Assembly: GCF_029891575.1 (NCBI RefSeq)
Contig: NZ_JARZHF010000001.1
Coordinates: 248,001-312,000, forward strand
DNA length: 64,000 bases
Direction of reading: 5' to 3'
From: Salipaludibacillus daqingensis
Lineage (GTDB): Bacteria; Bacillota; Bacilli; Bacillales; Salisediminibacteriaceae
This document shows positions 18,564 through 26,958 of the stretch, piece by piece. The first letter of the stretch is position 1, and each line of letters starts with the position of its first letter. The notes under the pieces were generated by a model, which saw only the letters and a program-made list of their open reading frames with translations, ran no database searches and was not told where the DNA came from. The position numbers and the translations under genes were made by a program.

Positions 18564-19007
18564 TTAAACACCTGCTTTCAAATCTTTATCAACTTTTTTC
18601 AAATCGTCTTCCAGCTGTTTTCGAGTTATTTCTTGGTCACTGAGTTTCTGTTTTAATTCTGTTAATTCCAATTCAATCTTTTTATCTGTTGATACTTCCA
18701 CTGTCCCATCTGGATTTTCAGCTTCTAATTTATCTTTCGCTTCTTTTCTAATGTCTTTTAGAAAAAATCGATCAAATCCTCTAACATCTAAATGAACATA
18801 CACATCCTTTTTATTAGAAACAGCTGTCGCATCGTCTACTCGGTCCAATTCTTTAACTGTTTTCTCTGCATCTTCAGCAACTTTCTGTGATATTTCACTA
18901 GCATCGTCTGCTGATTGTGCTTCAAATGTTTTCTGACCAGTATCACACCCACCTAGATTTAGTAATAAAAATATAAATAGAAAAATAAATGATTTCTTCA
19001 TATTCAC
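18564..19007 (-). CDS. YhcN/YlaJ-family sporulation lipoprotein
   Basis: 147 residues. Signal peptide with lipobox ending LNLGGC, then a YhcN/YlaJ-type domain (ISQKVAEDAEKTVKELDRVDDATAVSNKKDVYVHLDV in part) and a C-terminal coiled coil. Such lipoproteins sit in the spore inner membrane and are part of spoVA-2mob operons. GTG 19007 is chosen: AAAGGA lies 7 nt upstream, and the candidate sigma-G promoter at 19035-19063 rules out the ATG at 19055. First gene of a three-gene unit with spoVAC and spoVAEb. Confidence 0.82.
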   Translation of the reverse strand: MNMKKSFIFLFIFLLLNLGGCDTGQKTFEAQSADDASEISQKVAEDAEKTVKELDRVDDATAVSNKKDVYVHLDVRGFDRFFLKDIRKEAKDKLEAENPDGTVEVSTDKKIELELTELKQKLSDQEITRKQLEDDLKKVDKDLKAGV

Positions 19008-19034
19008 TTCATCATCCTTTCCGCATTCTACTTT

Positions 19035-19063
19035 TAGTATTGGAAAATCACCCATAAATATGT
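19035..19063 (-). promoter_or_regulatory. Candidate sigma-G promoter of the yhcN-type/spoVAC/spoVAEb unit
   Basis: On the minus strand ACATA (19063-19059), 17 nt, then AATACTA (19041-19035): one mismatch in each box from GHATR / CATNHTA. The start point would be about 20 nt ahead of GTG 19007. Confidence 0.35.
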
Positions 19064-19267
19064 TGGAAAAAAAGGGTAGTCAATTTATTCAATTACCACT
19101 CCATTTCAGAAATAACTAAAAAAAACACATACAAGAATTCTCCTGTACATGCTTTAATAAAATAAATGATAATAAACTCTTTACTTAGAATTAACATTTT
19201 TAATTTATACAATGGAACAATTAAAAATAGAAGATTCAGTGTGACTCCCGAAGAAGCACGAGAAGGC

Positions 19268-19960
19268 TTAAAGTTTATTCGCTTTTCCTTTTTCCTTTGT
19301 TTGTAAATCACGATACCAAAGACTATGACGATGTTTCACATAACTTTTATCTACTTTACCAGTAAACATACCTGGTAACATGTTGCGATTTTCTTTGAAT
19401 AAAAAAGCAGCCATATGCCCGATAAATGCGAATATTATCAACACTGTTCCGATGTTATGCCCCATCGTTACTATAACCATCATTGTATTTGAAATATTAA
19501 CTCCCATTAAGTTTTGATATACTTTCACGATCCCAGTTCCAATTAATAACAAAATCGCTACAGCAAATAATAAGTAAGCAAGTCGTTGTTCAGGTAAATA
19601 CTTCTCACTAGGTGGCTCTTGTTTCTTCAAAATCATCGCTTTCATTAAAATCAAAGACGCTTTCATATCACCTTTTTTTGGGATGATAGCATATTCTTTT
19701 CGAATAACATGAAAGAAAGCATGATAAATAATGATAAAAATTAAGATTGATGCAAAAATATAGTGAACCCACAATGTCATCTCATAACTTGTTAACCAAT
19801 TGGTTCCGAATGGCTGCCATAATAGATAACGACCATACAGTGGAAGCTGTCCCAAACCTGTGATGATTAACATAATAATCGAGATAGCACTTACCCAGTG
19901 AACAAACCTATTAGATTTAGATTGACGTACAATTTTTTCGGCGGAGTTGTTTTTATTCAT
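19268..19960 (-). CDS. Cytochrome b subunit, formate-dehydrogenase gamma type
   Basis: Integral membrane diheme cytochrome b of 230 residues with four membrane helices. His residues suited to heme b binding occur at RFVHWVSA, LWVHYIFA, YHAFFHV and MGHNIGTV. It resembles the FdoI/FdnI and NarI-like electron-transfer subunits that pass electrons between a periplasmic-side enzyme and menaquinone. ATG 19960 is chosen by AGAGGAGGAG 7 nt upstream; it overlaps the iron-sulfur gene by 8 nt. No catalytic subunit is linked. Confidence 0.8.
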   Translation of the reverse strand: MNKNNSAEKIVRQSKSNRFVHWVSAISIIMLIITGLGQLPLYGRYLLWQPFGTNWLTSYEMTLWVHYIFASILIFIIIYHAFFHVIRKEYAIIPKKGDMKASLILMKAMILKKQEPPSEKYLPEQRLAYLLFAVAILLLIGTGIVKVYQNLMGVNISNTMMVIVTMGHNIGTVLIIFAFIGHMAAFLFKENRNMLPGMFTGKVDKSYVKHRHSLWYRDLQTKEKGKANKL

Positions 19961-20966
19961 TCGAAGACTCCTCCTCTTTTTCACCTTTTAACGTTTTATA
20001 AGCAGTTATCCCTGCAGCAGCAGCTCCTGCTACTGGAGCTATCATCATAGCTAACGTGAAGCCATGAGCTGTATCAAGTAAATTTTCCACATCTGGTTTC
20101 ATATGTGGTCGCCCAGGACGTTGGTCATTATTTGCTTGTTTATCTTTAGCAATTGCCTCATCTATTATTTCAAACGGAACGTCTGATACGTACAATGTAT
20201 GTGTGCCACCATTTTCATCATCACCATACACATAACCACCAATTTCTTCTGCTCTGGTAGACGCCTCTTGTTTGATTTGATTTAGTGGACCAAACGTAAT
20301 GGCATCTTTTGGACAACTGGTTTCACAAGCTGGCTTTTGTCCTTTTTCAAGTAAGTCAACACACATATCACACTTAAACATGACTCCTCCACCTGCTAAG
20401 TCAGGCATAAGATTCATGTATATTCCAACTCCAGCTTGGCGTTGTGGAATATCCCATGGACAAGCTGAGCGACATTTTGCTCCTCCCATACAGAAGTCTT
20501 CATCAATCGTAACTGCTCCATGCTCACTTTTGTGAATCACACCAAAAGGACATAGTTTTTGACAAGTTGCATCATCACAATGCATACATCTGCGAGGAAC
20601 GGAAACTTTTTTCGTCACTCCGTTATGCTCTACTTCTACCTTATCAACAAACGTCCAGTTGTAAGGTGTCAGCCTGCCCGTTTGATCTTGTTCCCCTGAC
20701 CAATCTTCATGGTGTTTTTGTGGCCAATAATCTTTTATCGGTTTTTCCGGTTGAGGAAATCGATCAGCATTTTTCGTTTTGCAAGCCGTCACACAAAGTG
20801 GAGTATCTTCCAATTCACACCCATCGCATTTCGTCAAATCAATAATCGATCCAATCTGTTTTGAATCCTCTACCCCTGTTGCCGAAACCCATTTTTGTTT
20901 TGTTGTCATTACAGCCGCAGCAGCTGTTGCTGCGCTTGCTCGTTTGATAAATGATCTTCTATCCAC
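19953..20966 (-). CDS. Tat-exported 4Fe-4S dicluster subunit (FdhB/HybA/NrfC type)
   Basis: 337 residues. It begins with a twin-arginine signal (MDRRSFIKRASAATAAAAV), then carries Cys clusters in the FdhB-like pattern: CDGCELEDTPLCVTAC; CMHCDDATCQKLCPFG; CMGGAKCRSACPW; CDMCVDLLEKGQKPACETSCP. These fit four 4Fe-4S clusters. A hydrophobic stretch near the C-terminus (TLAMMIAPVAGAAAAGITA) could anchor it. The GTG start has GGAGGGGA upstream. Expected role: electron transfer between an exported molybdoenzyme and the adjacent cytochrome b. No molybdopterin subunit is present nearby. Confidence 0.82.
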   Translation of the reverse strand: MDRRSFIKRASAATAAAAVMTTKQKWVSATGVEDSKQIGSIIDLTKCDGCELEDTPLCVTACKTKNADRFPQPEKPIKDYWPQKHHEDWSGEQDQTGRLTPYNWTFVDKVEVEHNGVTKKVSVPRRCMHCDDATCQKLCPFGVIHKSEHGAVTIDEDFCMGGAKCRSACPWDIPQRQAGVGIYMNLMPDLAGGGVMFKCDMCVDLLEKGQKPACETSCPKDAITFGPLNQIKQEASTRAEEIGGYVYGDDENGGTHTLYVSDVPFEIIDEAIAKDKQANNDQRPGRPHMKPDVENLLDTAHGFTLAMMIAPVAGAAAAGITAYKTLKGEKEEESSNE

Positions 20967-21107
20967 ATAATCCCCTCCAATTTCACAAATACTAATACCC
21001 CTACTAGTATTTAATCATAAAACTGACACTTGTCGAAGATTTAAATGTGTCATTTGTTTGACAATTTTGATAAGATAAAATCGAACAGGAAGGGAGAATA
21101 GCATTAG

Positions 21108-21635
21108 ATGGAATTAATGATTATTAGTCTCTTATTACTTATTTTTTTGACTCAGCTAATAACAATATGGCTCTATTTTAAAAGAAAACCTCTTACTAAA
21201 GGCGATAAATTGAACGGGAATAAAACTCCCATCTCGCAAATGCAACAAAATAATAAAGAAAGCCTAAAAGATGAATGGAATGAAGAAGTAAAACGAACGG
21301 TTGAACTTCAACTTATGAGAATTCGCAATGCTGTTCAAAAGCAAACAAGCAGCATTCATAAAAAAGAAATTGAATTGGCACCCAAATCTTTGATATTTGA
21401 TGAAAAAGTTTTAATGCACGTTTACAATGAAAAACAACGGTCCATTCTTCAAACTTACATATCTAGCTTTCATACATACTTACAGCGATTTTGGTATACG
21501 AAAAACGGTAAAATAAAGACGGTTTTCCCCGGAACGACTGAAAATACAAATTCAGAAGTAGCTCAACTTTCTCAAGCTTCTCATGAGCTTTGTCACCTAA
21601 TGGATACTTGGATAAAGGAACTTCAGGTTCGTTAA
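21108..21635 (+). CDS. Membrane-anchored protein of unknown function
   Basis: I do not recognise this gene. 175 residues: one N-terminal membrane helix (residues 3-24) with a short outside segment, a basic stop-transfer stretch, and a helical, probably coiled-coil cytoplasmic part containing a run of Lys/Glu-rich segments (NEEVKRTVELQLMRIRNAVQ). GGAAGGGAGA precedes the ATG. It is divergent from the iron-sulfur gene and ends at a strong two-way terminator. Confidence 0.65.
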   Translation: MELMIISLLLLIFLTQLITIWLYFKRKPLTKGDKLNGNKTPISQMQQNNKESLKDEWNEEVKRTVELQLMRIRNAVQKQTSSIHKKEIELAPKSLIFDEKVLMHVYNEKQRSILQTYISSFHTYLQRFWYTKNGKIKTVFPGTTENTNSEVAQLSQASHELCHLMDTWIKELQVR

Positions 21636-21776
21636 GCGAACATTTATACGACAGAGTTTTGTGTGAAACTAAGTATAACCGCAGGAAATAAACACTCCGC
21701 TTATATCCACTTATTAAGCCTCTTTTCGTTCCATAGTAGTGTTTAAATTATTATCGCGTGCATTTAACAGATCCAA

Positions 21777-21820
21777 CAAAAAGAAGGAAGAGACCACAAA
21801 TGGCCTCTTCCTTCTTTTTG
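21777..21820. terminator. Bidirectional terminator
   Basis: A 16-bp arm CAAAAAGAAGGAAGAG at 21777-21792 pairs exactly with 21805-21820. It has A/T tracts at both ends and separates two convergent genes. Confidence 0.93.
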
Positions 21821-21826
21821 TCATTA

Positions 21827-22324
21827 TTATTTACTTTCTCTTTGTTTCACTTTCGTACGATAATCTGTTTCATAGTAGTCCAGCTCTTCGCGAACTTCTT
21901 GGAGTGGTCCTTCCATTGCTTTGACAATATCTTTAATTTTTACAGGAACATCTGATCGGAAACGAATTGCATTTTTACCAGTATATGCAGCTCTACTATC
22001 TTCAAACCAAATATCATAGTGCGGCTGGAAAAATTCTTCTACACATTGATGAAAAATCCAAAATAACGTTTTTTCAGCTGCACTTTTTCGGAAATTCTCA
22101 CTTCTAAGTAATAAGTTCCCAGACTCTAACCCTTCATCAAAAAACACAAGCAGCCTGCGGAATTGATCAAGAATAAGTTGATAATCCTCTTCGGATGTAT
22201 CATTACCTTCACTAATTAAATTTGATAACGTTGCTTCATTCAAGAAACTTCTCAATTTCTTTGATGCCACATCCATATTATCCATCGTAATCGTCAGTTG
22301 TTGTTTTACTAAATCATTTCCCAT
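21827..22324 (-). CDS. ypuI: YpuI-family protein (DUF3907)
   Basis: 165 residues, soluble, helical, acidic. It matches B. subtilis YpuI in position (next to scpB) and general sequence (FEDSRAAYTGKNAIRF region). Function unknown. The start at 22324 follows GGAGAGAGG at good spacing; the longer frame from 22348 has no site. In B. subtilis this gene directly follows dacB; here about 5 kb lie between. Confidence 0.85.
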   Translation of the reverse strand: MGNDLVKQQLTITMDNMDVASKKLRSFLNEATLSNLISEGNDTSEEDYQLILDQFRRLLVFFDEGLESGNLLLRSENFRKSAAEKTLFWIFHQCVEEFFQPHYDIWFEDSRAAYTGKNAIRFRSDVPVKIKDIVKAMEGPLQEVREELDYYETDYRTKVKQRESK

Positions 22325-22432
22325 GTTAAAACCTCTCTCCTTCGTCATCTATATATTTATTTATCACGTTAACTGGCTTGAATATATACCAGTAACAAAC
22401 AGTTAATAATCGATCGTTTTTATGACGCTTCG

Positions 22433-23035
22433 TTACTTCACATCTTGTTCATTTTTGGATAATTGTTGCTGAAATTTTTCAAAGAATAAATCCACTTCTT
22501 CTTCCACTTCATCTTCTGCCACTGATTCAGGAAGGGGTGGAAGCTCTTTAATTGATTGCAGTCCAAACTGCTCTAAGAAAAATTTAGTTGTTCCGTATAG
22601 AATTGCTCTTCCTGTTCTTTCTGCACGACCAACTTCTTTAATAAACCCTTTTCCATTAAGTGTACGGAGTGGGCGCTCCGATTTAACTCCTCGAATATCT
22701 TCTATTTCCACACGAGAAATCGGCTGTTTATATGCAATGATCGCTAATGACTCTAAAGATGCTTGAGAAAGTGTCGCTGATGTTGGAGATTGCACCAATT
22801 TCTTAAAATAACTAGCGTGTTCTTGTTTTGTCGTTAATTGATATCCACCAGCTACTTCTACTAATTGGATACCTCTTGTATTCGATTGATAATTTTCTTT
22901 CATTTCAGCTAAATAAAACTTGAGTGATTTACGATCAATTTGTAAAACGTCCATCATCTGATTTTCATCTATACCTTCTTCGCCAGAAACGAATAGAAGT
23001 CCTTCAATAACTGCTTTTATTTCATGACTTTTCAA
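22433..23035 (-). CDS. scpB: Segregation and condensation protein B
   Basis: 200 residues. Kleisin-interacting winged-helix subunit of the SMC-ScpAB condensin. Recognisable by the family core ESLAIIAYKQPISRVEIEDIRG in part and the RTGRAILYGTTKFFLEQFGL segment. The start overlaps the end of scpA by 14 nt, as is common for this pair. Confidence 0.95.
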   Translation of the reverse strand: MKSHEIKAVIEGLLFVSGEEGIDENQMMDVLQIDRKSLKFYLAEMKENYQSNTRGIQLVEVAGGYQLTTKQEHASYFKKLVQSPTSATLSQASLESLAIIAYKQPISRVEIEDIRGVKSERPLRTLNGKGFIKEVGRAERTGRAILYGTTKFFLEQFGLQSIKELPPLPESVAEDEVEEEVDLFFEKFQQQLSKNEQDVK

Positions 23036-23786
23036 ACGATTGGACCTCCTTTTTGAAAATCATAATATCATCAAAATTTTGTTCTTGTTCGCATCGAATC
23101 GTATTTGATTTCATTAACTCTAGTAATGCAAGAAAGGTCACGACAATATGTTCATAACCATCTTCTTGAAACAACTCTGAGAAACGACTTTTACCACCGC
23201 GAAGATGTAATCGACCGATTATCTGTGACATTTTCAGTTCAATAGGAACCTCTTCCCGATGAACTTTAGAGTAAATCGGTTCATGTTTCTTTTTCCTTTT
23301 ATTCATCTTTTGAAAAGCTTGAAGCATGTCATATATAGAAACATTTATTTTCGACTCTTCTTTGTCTTCTTCAAAATCACTTAGGAGTGGCGTAAGGTCA
23401 GTCATTGGTTTGGAAAACAGCTCACTTCTCGCTAGCTCTCGGCCCTTTAAATCACCTGCCACTTCTTTATATTTTTTATATTCTATAAGTTTTTGCATCA
23501 AGTCTTCCCTCGGATCTTCCTCATCTAATAAGAGATCCTCATCCCAAACATCTTCTTCTACTGGGAGTAATAACTGACTTTTCATATGTAATAATGTAGA
23601 GGCCATCACCAAATATTCACTGGCCACATCTAACTGTAGTATTTGCATTGCATGAATATAAGTCATATATTGCTCCGTTATCTCTTTTACAGGGATATCG
23701 TATAGATCCAAATCATTTTTTTGAATGAGATGGAGTAACAAGTCCAACGGCCCCTCAAAGGAATGAAGCTTTACATTGTATTGCAT
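23022..23786 (-). CDS. scpA: Segregation and condensation protein A
   Basis: 254-residue kleisin of the bacterial condensin. N-terminal motif FEGPLDLLLHLI binds the SMC neck; an acidic middle segment (about 85-105) and a C-terminal winged helix follow. ATG 23786 is chosen because AAAGGGAATGGTGA precedes it and it matches the family N-terminus; the frame from 23807 overlaps that site. Confidence 0.95.
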   Translation of the reverse strand: MQYNVKLHSFEGPLDLLLHLIQKNDLDLYDIPVKEITEQYMTYIHAMQILQLDVASEYLVMASTLLHMKSQLLLPVEEDVWDEDLLLDEEDPREDLMQKLIEYKKYKEVAGDLKGRELARSELFSKPMTDLTPLLSDFEEDKEESKINVSIYDMLQAFQKMNKRKKKHEPIYSKVHREEVPIELKMSQIIGRLHLRGGKSRFSELFQEDGYEHIVVTFLALLELMKSNTIRCEQEQNFDDIMIFKKEVQSFEKS

Positions 23787-23929
23787 TGGTTCACCATTCC
23801 CTTTCATTCATGAATGAATTATACCATATTCTTTTTTGTTGAATGAATAAAATATATGATTTCGTTATCTTCACATTCAGATTCGAATGGTTTATGATGA
23901 AAGTATAAATTAGATTTTTGGAGGAACTT

Positions 23930-24454
23930 ATGAAAAACTATCCAGAGCCCTATTTAGATTATCTTATCCATTTCCATGCATCAAGAGATTACTTTGAATG
24001 TCATGAGATTATGGAAGAGTATTGGCTTGAAAATAACCGTCAAAAGAAATGGCTAGCTCTCATTCAATTAGCCGTCGCTGTTTATCATGAACGGCAAAAA
24101 AATTATTCTGGAAGTCTGAGATTGTATCGTAAAGTGTTATCTCATCTTAGGACAAATAAAAGCATGCTTGATGACTTAAGTATTCACCAAGCTGACTTGG
24201 AGCAGCTCGTTAAGTCACGCATAAAAAATATCCTAAATGACGGGGATTATCAACCGATGAATATTCCGATATTTGATGAAGATTTAATTCACCAATGCGT
24301 TCAACTTGCTGAAGAAAAAGGTTGGAAATGGTTATCATCTGAAGAAAAGGAACAAGAACTGATTTTCAGACATAAACTTCGTGATCGTTCTGATGTCATT
24401 CTCGCTCGGCAACATTCTCTCATAAAAAAGAAAAAAGAAAGGGAAGAGCAATAA
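23930..24454 (+). CDS. ypuF: YpuF-like DUF309 protein
   Basis: 174 residues, same length as B. subtilis YpuF. The DUF309 signature YFECHEIMEEYW is at about residues 24-35, followed by LIQLAVAVYHERQKN. Function unknown. ATG 23930 has TTGGAGGAACTT directly upstream; the open frame from TTG 23918 covers that site. Convergent with ribH. Confidence 0.88.
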   Translation: MKNYPEPYLDYLIHFHASRDYFECHEIMEEYWLENNRQKKWLALIQLAVAVYHERQKNYSGSLRLYRKVLSHLRTNKSMLDDLSIHQADLEQLVKSRIKNILNDGDYQPMNIPIFDEDLIHQCVQLAEEKGWKWLSSEEKEQELIFRHKLRDRSDVILARQHSLIKKKKEREEQ

Positions 24455-24471
24455 TCTTCCCTTTCTTTTTG
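24433..24471. terminator. Bidirectional terminator between ypuF and ribH
   Basis: AAGAAAGGGAAGA / TCTTCCCTTTCTT stem; the ypuF stop codon is in the loop. T tracts are present on both strands. Confidence 0.88.
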
Positions 24472-24474
24472 GCT

Positions 24475-24945
24475 CTATTTACTAAAAGATTTTGATAAGT
24501 TCGCCATTTCTATCGCTCCGGCAGCAGCTTCCCAACCTTTGTTACCTGCTTTCGTTCCAGCACGCTCCACGGCTTGTTCGATACTATCTGTCGTTAGTAC
24601 TCCGAAAATGACAGGAACACCACTAGATAACGAAACAGATGCGACCCCTTTAGATACTTCACTGCATACATAATCAAAATGAGGTGTGGACCCTCGAATA
24701 ACGGTGCCTAATGTTACTACAGCGTCATACTTTCCAGACTCCGCCATACGTTTTGCAATTAACGGTATTTCATATGCACCTGGAACCCAAGCTACATCAA
24801 TGTCATCTTCAGACACACCATGACGTTTAAATGCATCTTCTGCCCCGCCTAATAACTTACTTGTAATAAATTCATTGAATCTCCCTACAACAATTCCTAC
24901 TTTTAATCCGGTTCCAATTAAATGTCCTTCAAATACTTGTCCCAA
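24475..24945 (-). CDS. ribH: 6,7-dimethyl-8-ribityllumazine synthase
   Basis: Penultimate step of riboflavin synthesis. 156 residues with the family motifs [19 protein letters not shown] and [15 protein letters not shown] (catalytic His in PHFDY). TTG start with AGGAGG 9 nt upstream. Last gene of ribD-ribE-ribBA-ribH; ribT, which sits after ribH in B. subtilis, is absent. Confidence 0.95.
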   Translation of the reverse strand: MGQVFEGHLIGTGLKVGIVVGRFNEFITSKLLGGAEDAFKRHGVSEDDIDVAWVPGAYEIPLIAKRMAESGKYDAVVTLGTVIRGSTPHFDYVCSEVSKGVASVSLSSGVPVIFGVLTTDSIEQAVERAGTKAGNKGWEAAAGAIEMANLSKSFSK

Positions 24946-24979
24946 TCTTAACGCCTCCTGTAATTTTAAAAAAATTATT

Positions 24980-25070
24980 ACTCATGAACATGAGTTTTTG
25001 ATTGTTCATTTTAATGAATGATGACAATCCGTTACTGTTCTCTCTTTTCAAAATTTTAAGAGGAGAACAG
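24980..25070 (-). other. Two hairpins between ribBA and ribH
   Basis: ACTCAT/ATGAGT (24980-24995) and CTGTTCTC/GAGAACAG (25035-25070) lie in the 138-bp gap inside the rib operon. Neither has a close T tract on the minus strand. They may adjust mRNA stability or partial read-through to ribH (inference). Confidence 0.4.
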
Positions 25071-25083
25071 CACGAAATGTAAT

Positions 25084-26283
25084 CTAAAAATTTAACAAAT
25101 GGCCTAACTTTTCTTTTTTCACTCTCATATACTTCTCATTATTTTTTGAATGAGGCATTTGCAAAGCTACTCGGTCAACAACTTCTAAATCATACCCTTT
25201 TAAACCCGTAATTTTCCTAGGATTATTTGTTAATAATTTCATCTTGCGAATACCTAAGTCACGAAGGATTTGTGCACCGATACCATAATCCCTTAAATCA
25301 GGTGCAAAACCGAGTTTTTCATTAGCTTCGACAGTATCATAACCTTCTTCTTGAAGTTTATAAGCTTTCATTTTATTTAAGAGACCAATCCCTCGTCCTT
25401 CTTGACGCATATATAGAAGCACTCCAGATCCTGCCGCTTCTATTTGTGTAAGGGCTGCGTCTAATTGGGGGCCGCAATCACAACGTTGAGACCCAAACAC
25501 ATCTCCTGTTAAACATTCGGAATGAACTCTCACTAACGTTGGTTTTTCTCCTCCAACTTCCCCTTTTACGATCGCTACATGTTCTTTACCATCTACGATA
25601 TTAGAATATGCGATTGCTTTGAATTCTCCAAATTGTGTTGGTAACTGAATTTCAACTTCCTTTTTGACTAACTTATCTTTTCGATTCCGATATTTTATTA
25701 AGTCTTTTATTGTAACCATTTTCAGTTCATGTTCATCAGCAATCTTACGGAGGTCAGGTACTCGAGCCATTGTACCATCCTCTTTCATTATTTCACATAT
25801 AACACCTGCAGGTTTAGCACCACTCATTCTAGCTAAATCAACAGCTGCTTCCGTGTGACCGGCTCTTCTTAATACTCCTCCTTCTTTAGCAATCAAAGGA
25901 AAAATATGGCCAGGTCGTTGGAAATCTGTTCCTACAGTACTATCATCTATTAATGCTTTTACTGTCATTGCTCTTTCAGGTGCTGAGATTCCCGTTGTCG
26001 TATGTTTATGATCGACACTGACCGTAAAAGCTGTTCCATGGGGATCAGAGTTCCGATCTACCATTGGTACAAGCTCTAACTGTTCTGCTCTTTCCCGTGT
26101 AATAGGCGTACATACAAGCCCTCTCCCATGCGTGATCATAAAATTAATAACTTCCGGCGTTGTTTTTTCAGCTATGGATACAAAATCTCCTTCATTTTCA
26201 CGGTCTTCATCATCACAAACGATGACAACCTCACCTTGAGCAAGAGCGTATATCGCTTCTTCAATTGGATCAAACATACTCAT
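25084..26283 (-). CDS. ribBA: Bifunctional DHBP synthase / GTP cyclohydrolase II
   Basis: 399 residues. The N-terminal half is 3,4-dihydroxy-2-butanone-4-phosphate synthase ([12 protein letters not shown] acidic loop; [14 protein letters not shown]). The C-terminal half is GTP cyclohydrolase II with zinc Cys ligands in [16 protein letters not shown] and the RQEGRGIGL catalytic motif. It supplies both precursors of lumazine. Called ribA in B. subtilis nomenclature. Confidence 0.96.
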   Translation of the reverse strand: MSMFDPIEEAIYALAQGEVVIVCDDEDRENEGDFVSIAEKTTPEVINFMITHGRGLVCTPITRERAEQLELVPMVDRNSDPHGTAFTVSVDHKHTTTGISAPERAMTVKALIDDSTVGTDFQRPGHIFPLIAKEGGVLRRAGHTEAAVDLARMSGAKPAGVICEIMKEDGTMARVPDLRKIADEHELKMVTIKDLIKYRNRKDKLVKKEVEIQLPTQFGEFKAIAYSNIVDGKEHVAIVKGEVGGEKPTLVRVHSECLTGDVFGSQRCDCGPQLDAALTQIEAAGSGVLLYMRQEGRGIGLLNKMKAYKLQEEGYDTVEANEKLGFAPDLRDYGIGAQILRDLGIRKMKLLTNNPRKITGLKGYDLEVVDRVALQMPHSKNNEKYMRVKKEKLGHLLNF

Positions 26284-26301
26284 AATTATGAACCCCTTTC
26301 G

Positions 26302-26958
26302 TTATTTAAACCCATGTTCTTTTAGAAAACTTTCAGTCATTTTTTCAGATGATACTTCATCTGAAGAGAAACGATGCATCATTAATTCTTCAATATATTT
26401 TGTCAACATGTCGCATTCAATATTGACAATTTCTCCAGGACCTTTTTTACCAATTACTGTTTCTTGAACAGTATGAGGAATAAGAGAAATTGTAAATGTA
26501 TCATGTGTTAATCCAAAGATGGTTAAGCTTGTTCCATCAACAGCAACACTGCCTTTCATCATCATGTACTTCCTTAAGTCTTTGCCAACTCCTATTTCAT
26601 AGTAGATGGCATTATGCTCTGTTCGTTTTGACTTTATGACACCTGTTCCATCCACATGCCCGGTAACAAAGTGACCACCAAATCGTCCTTTTGCTGACAT
26701 GGCACGTTCTAAGTTAACTTCAGAACGTACTTGCAGGTCTCGTAAGCTTGTATTTCTAACGGTTTCAGGCATCAAGTCCACTGTAAACGAATGATGATCA
26801 AACGTCGTTACCGTTAAACAAACACCGTTAATTGCAATACTATCTCCTAACTGAACATCAGATAGAATTTTCGATGCCAAGATTGTCATCTTTATTGCAT
26901 CACCTGTTTGTTGTATGTGTTGAACGGTTCCTTTTTCTTCAACGATACCGGTGAACAT
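26302..26958 (-). CDS. ribE: Riboflavin synthase, alpha chain
   Basis: 218 residues made of two lumazine-binding repeats, each starting with the MFTGIVEEKG / GGHFVTGHVDGTG type motif. It dismutates two lumazines to riboflavin. The ATG overlaps the ribD stop by one base (TAATG). Confidence 0.95.
   Translation of the reverse strand: MFTGIVEEKGTVQHIQQTGDAIKMTILASKILSDVQLGDSIAINGVCLTVTTFDHHSFTVDLMPETVRNTSLRDLQVRSEVNLERAMSAKGRFGGHFVTGHVDGTGVIKSKRTEHNAIYYEIGVGKDLRKYMMMKGSVAVDGTSLTIFGLTHDTFTISLIPHTVQETVIGKKGPGEIVNIECDMLTKYIEELMMHRFSSDEVSSEKMTESFLKEHGFK

Noticed and set aside
19093-19311. 72-codon minus-strand frame next to the YhcN-type gene, considered as a DUF1657 gene
   Set aside because: The translation has no DUF1657 features and overlaps the end of the cytochrome b gene.
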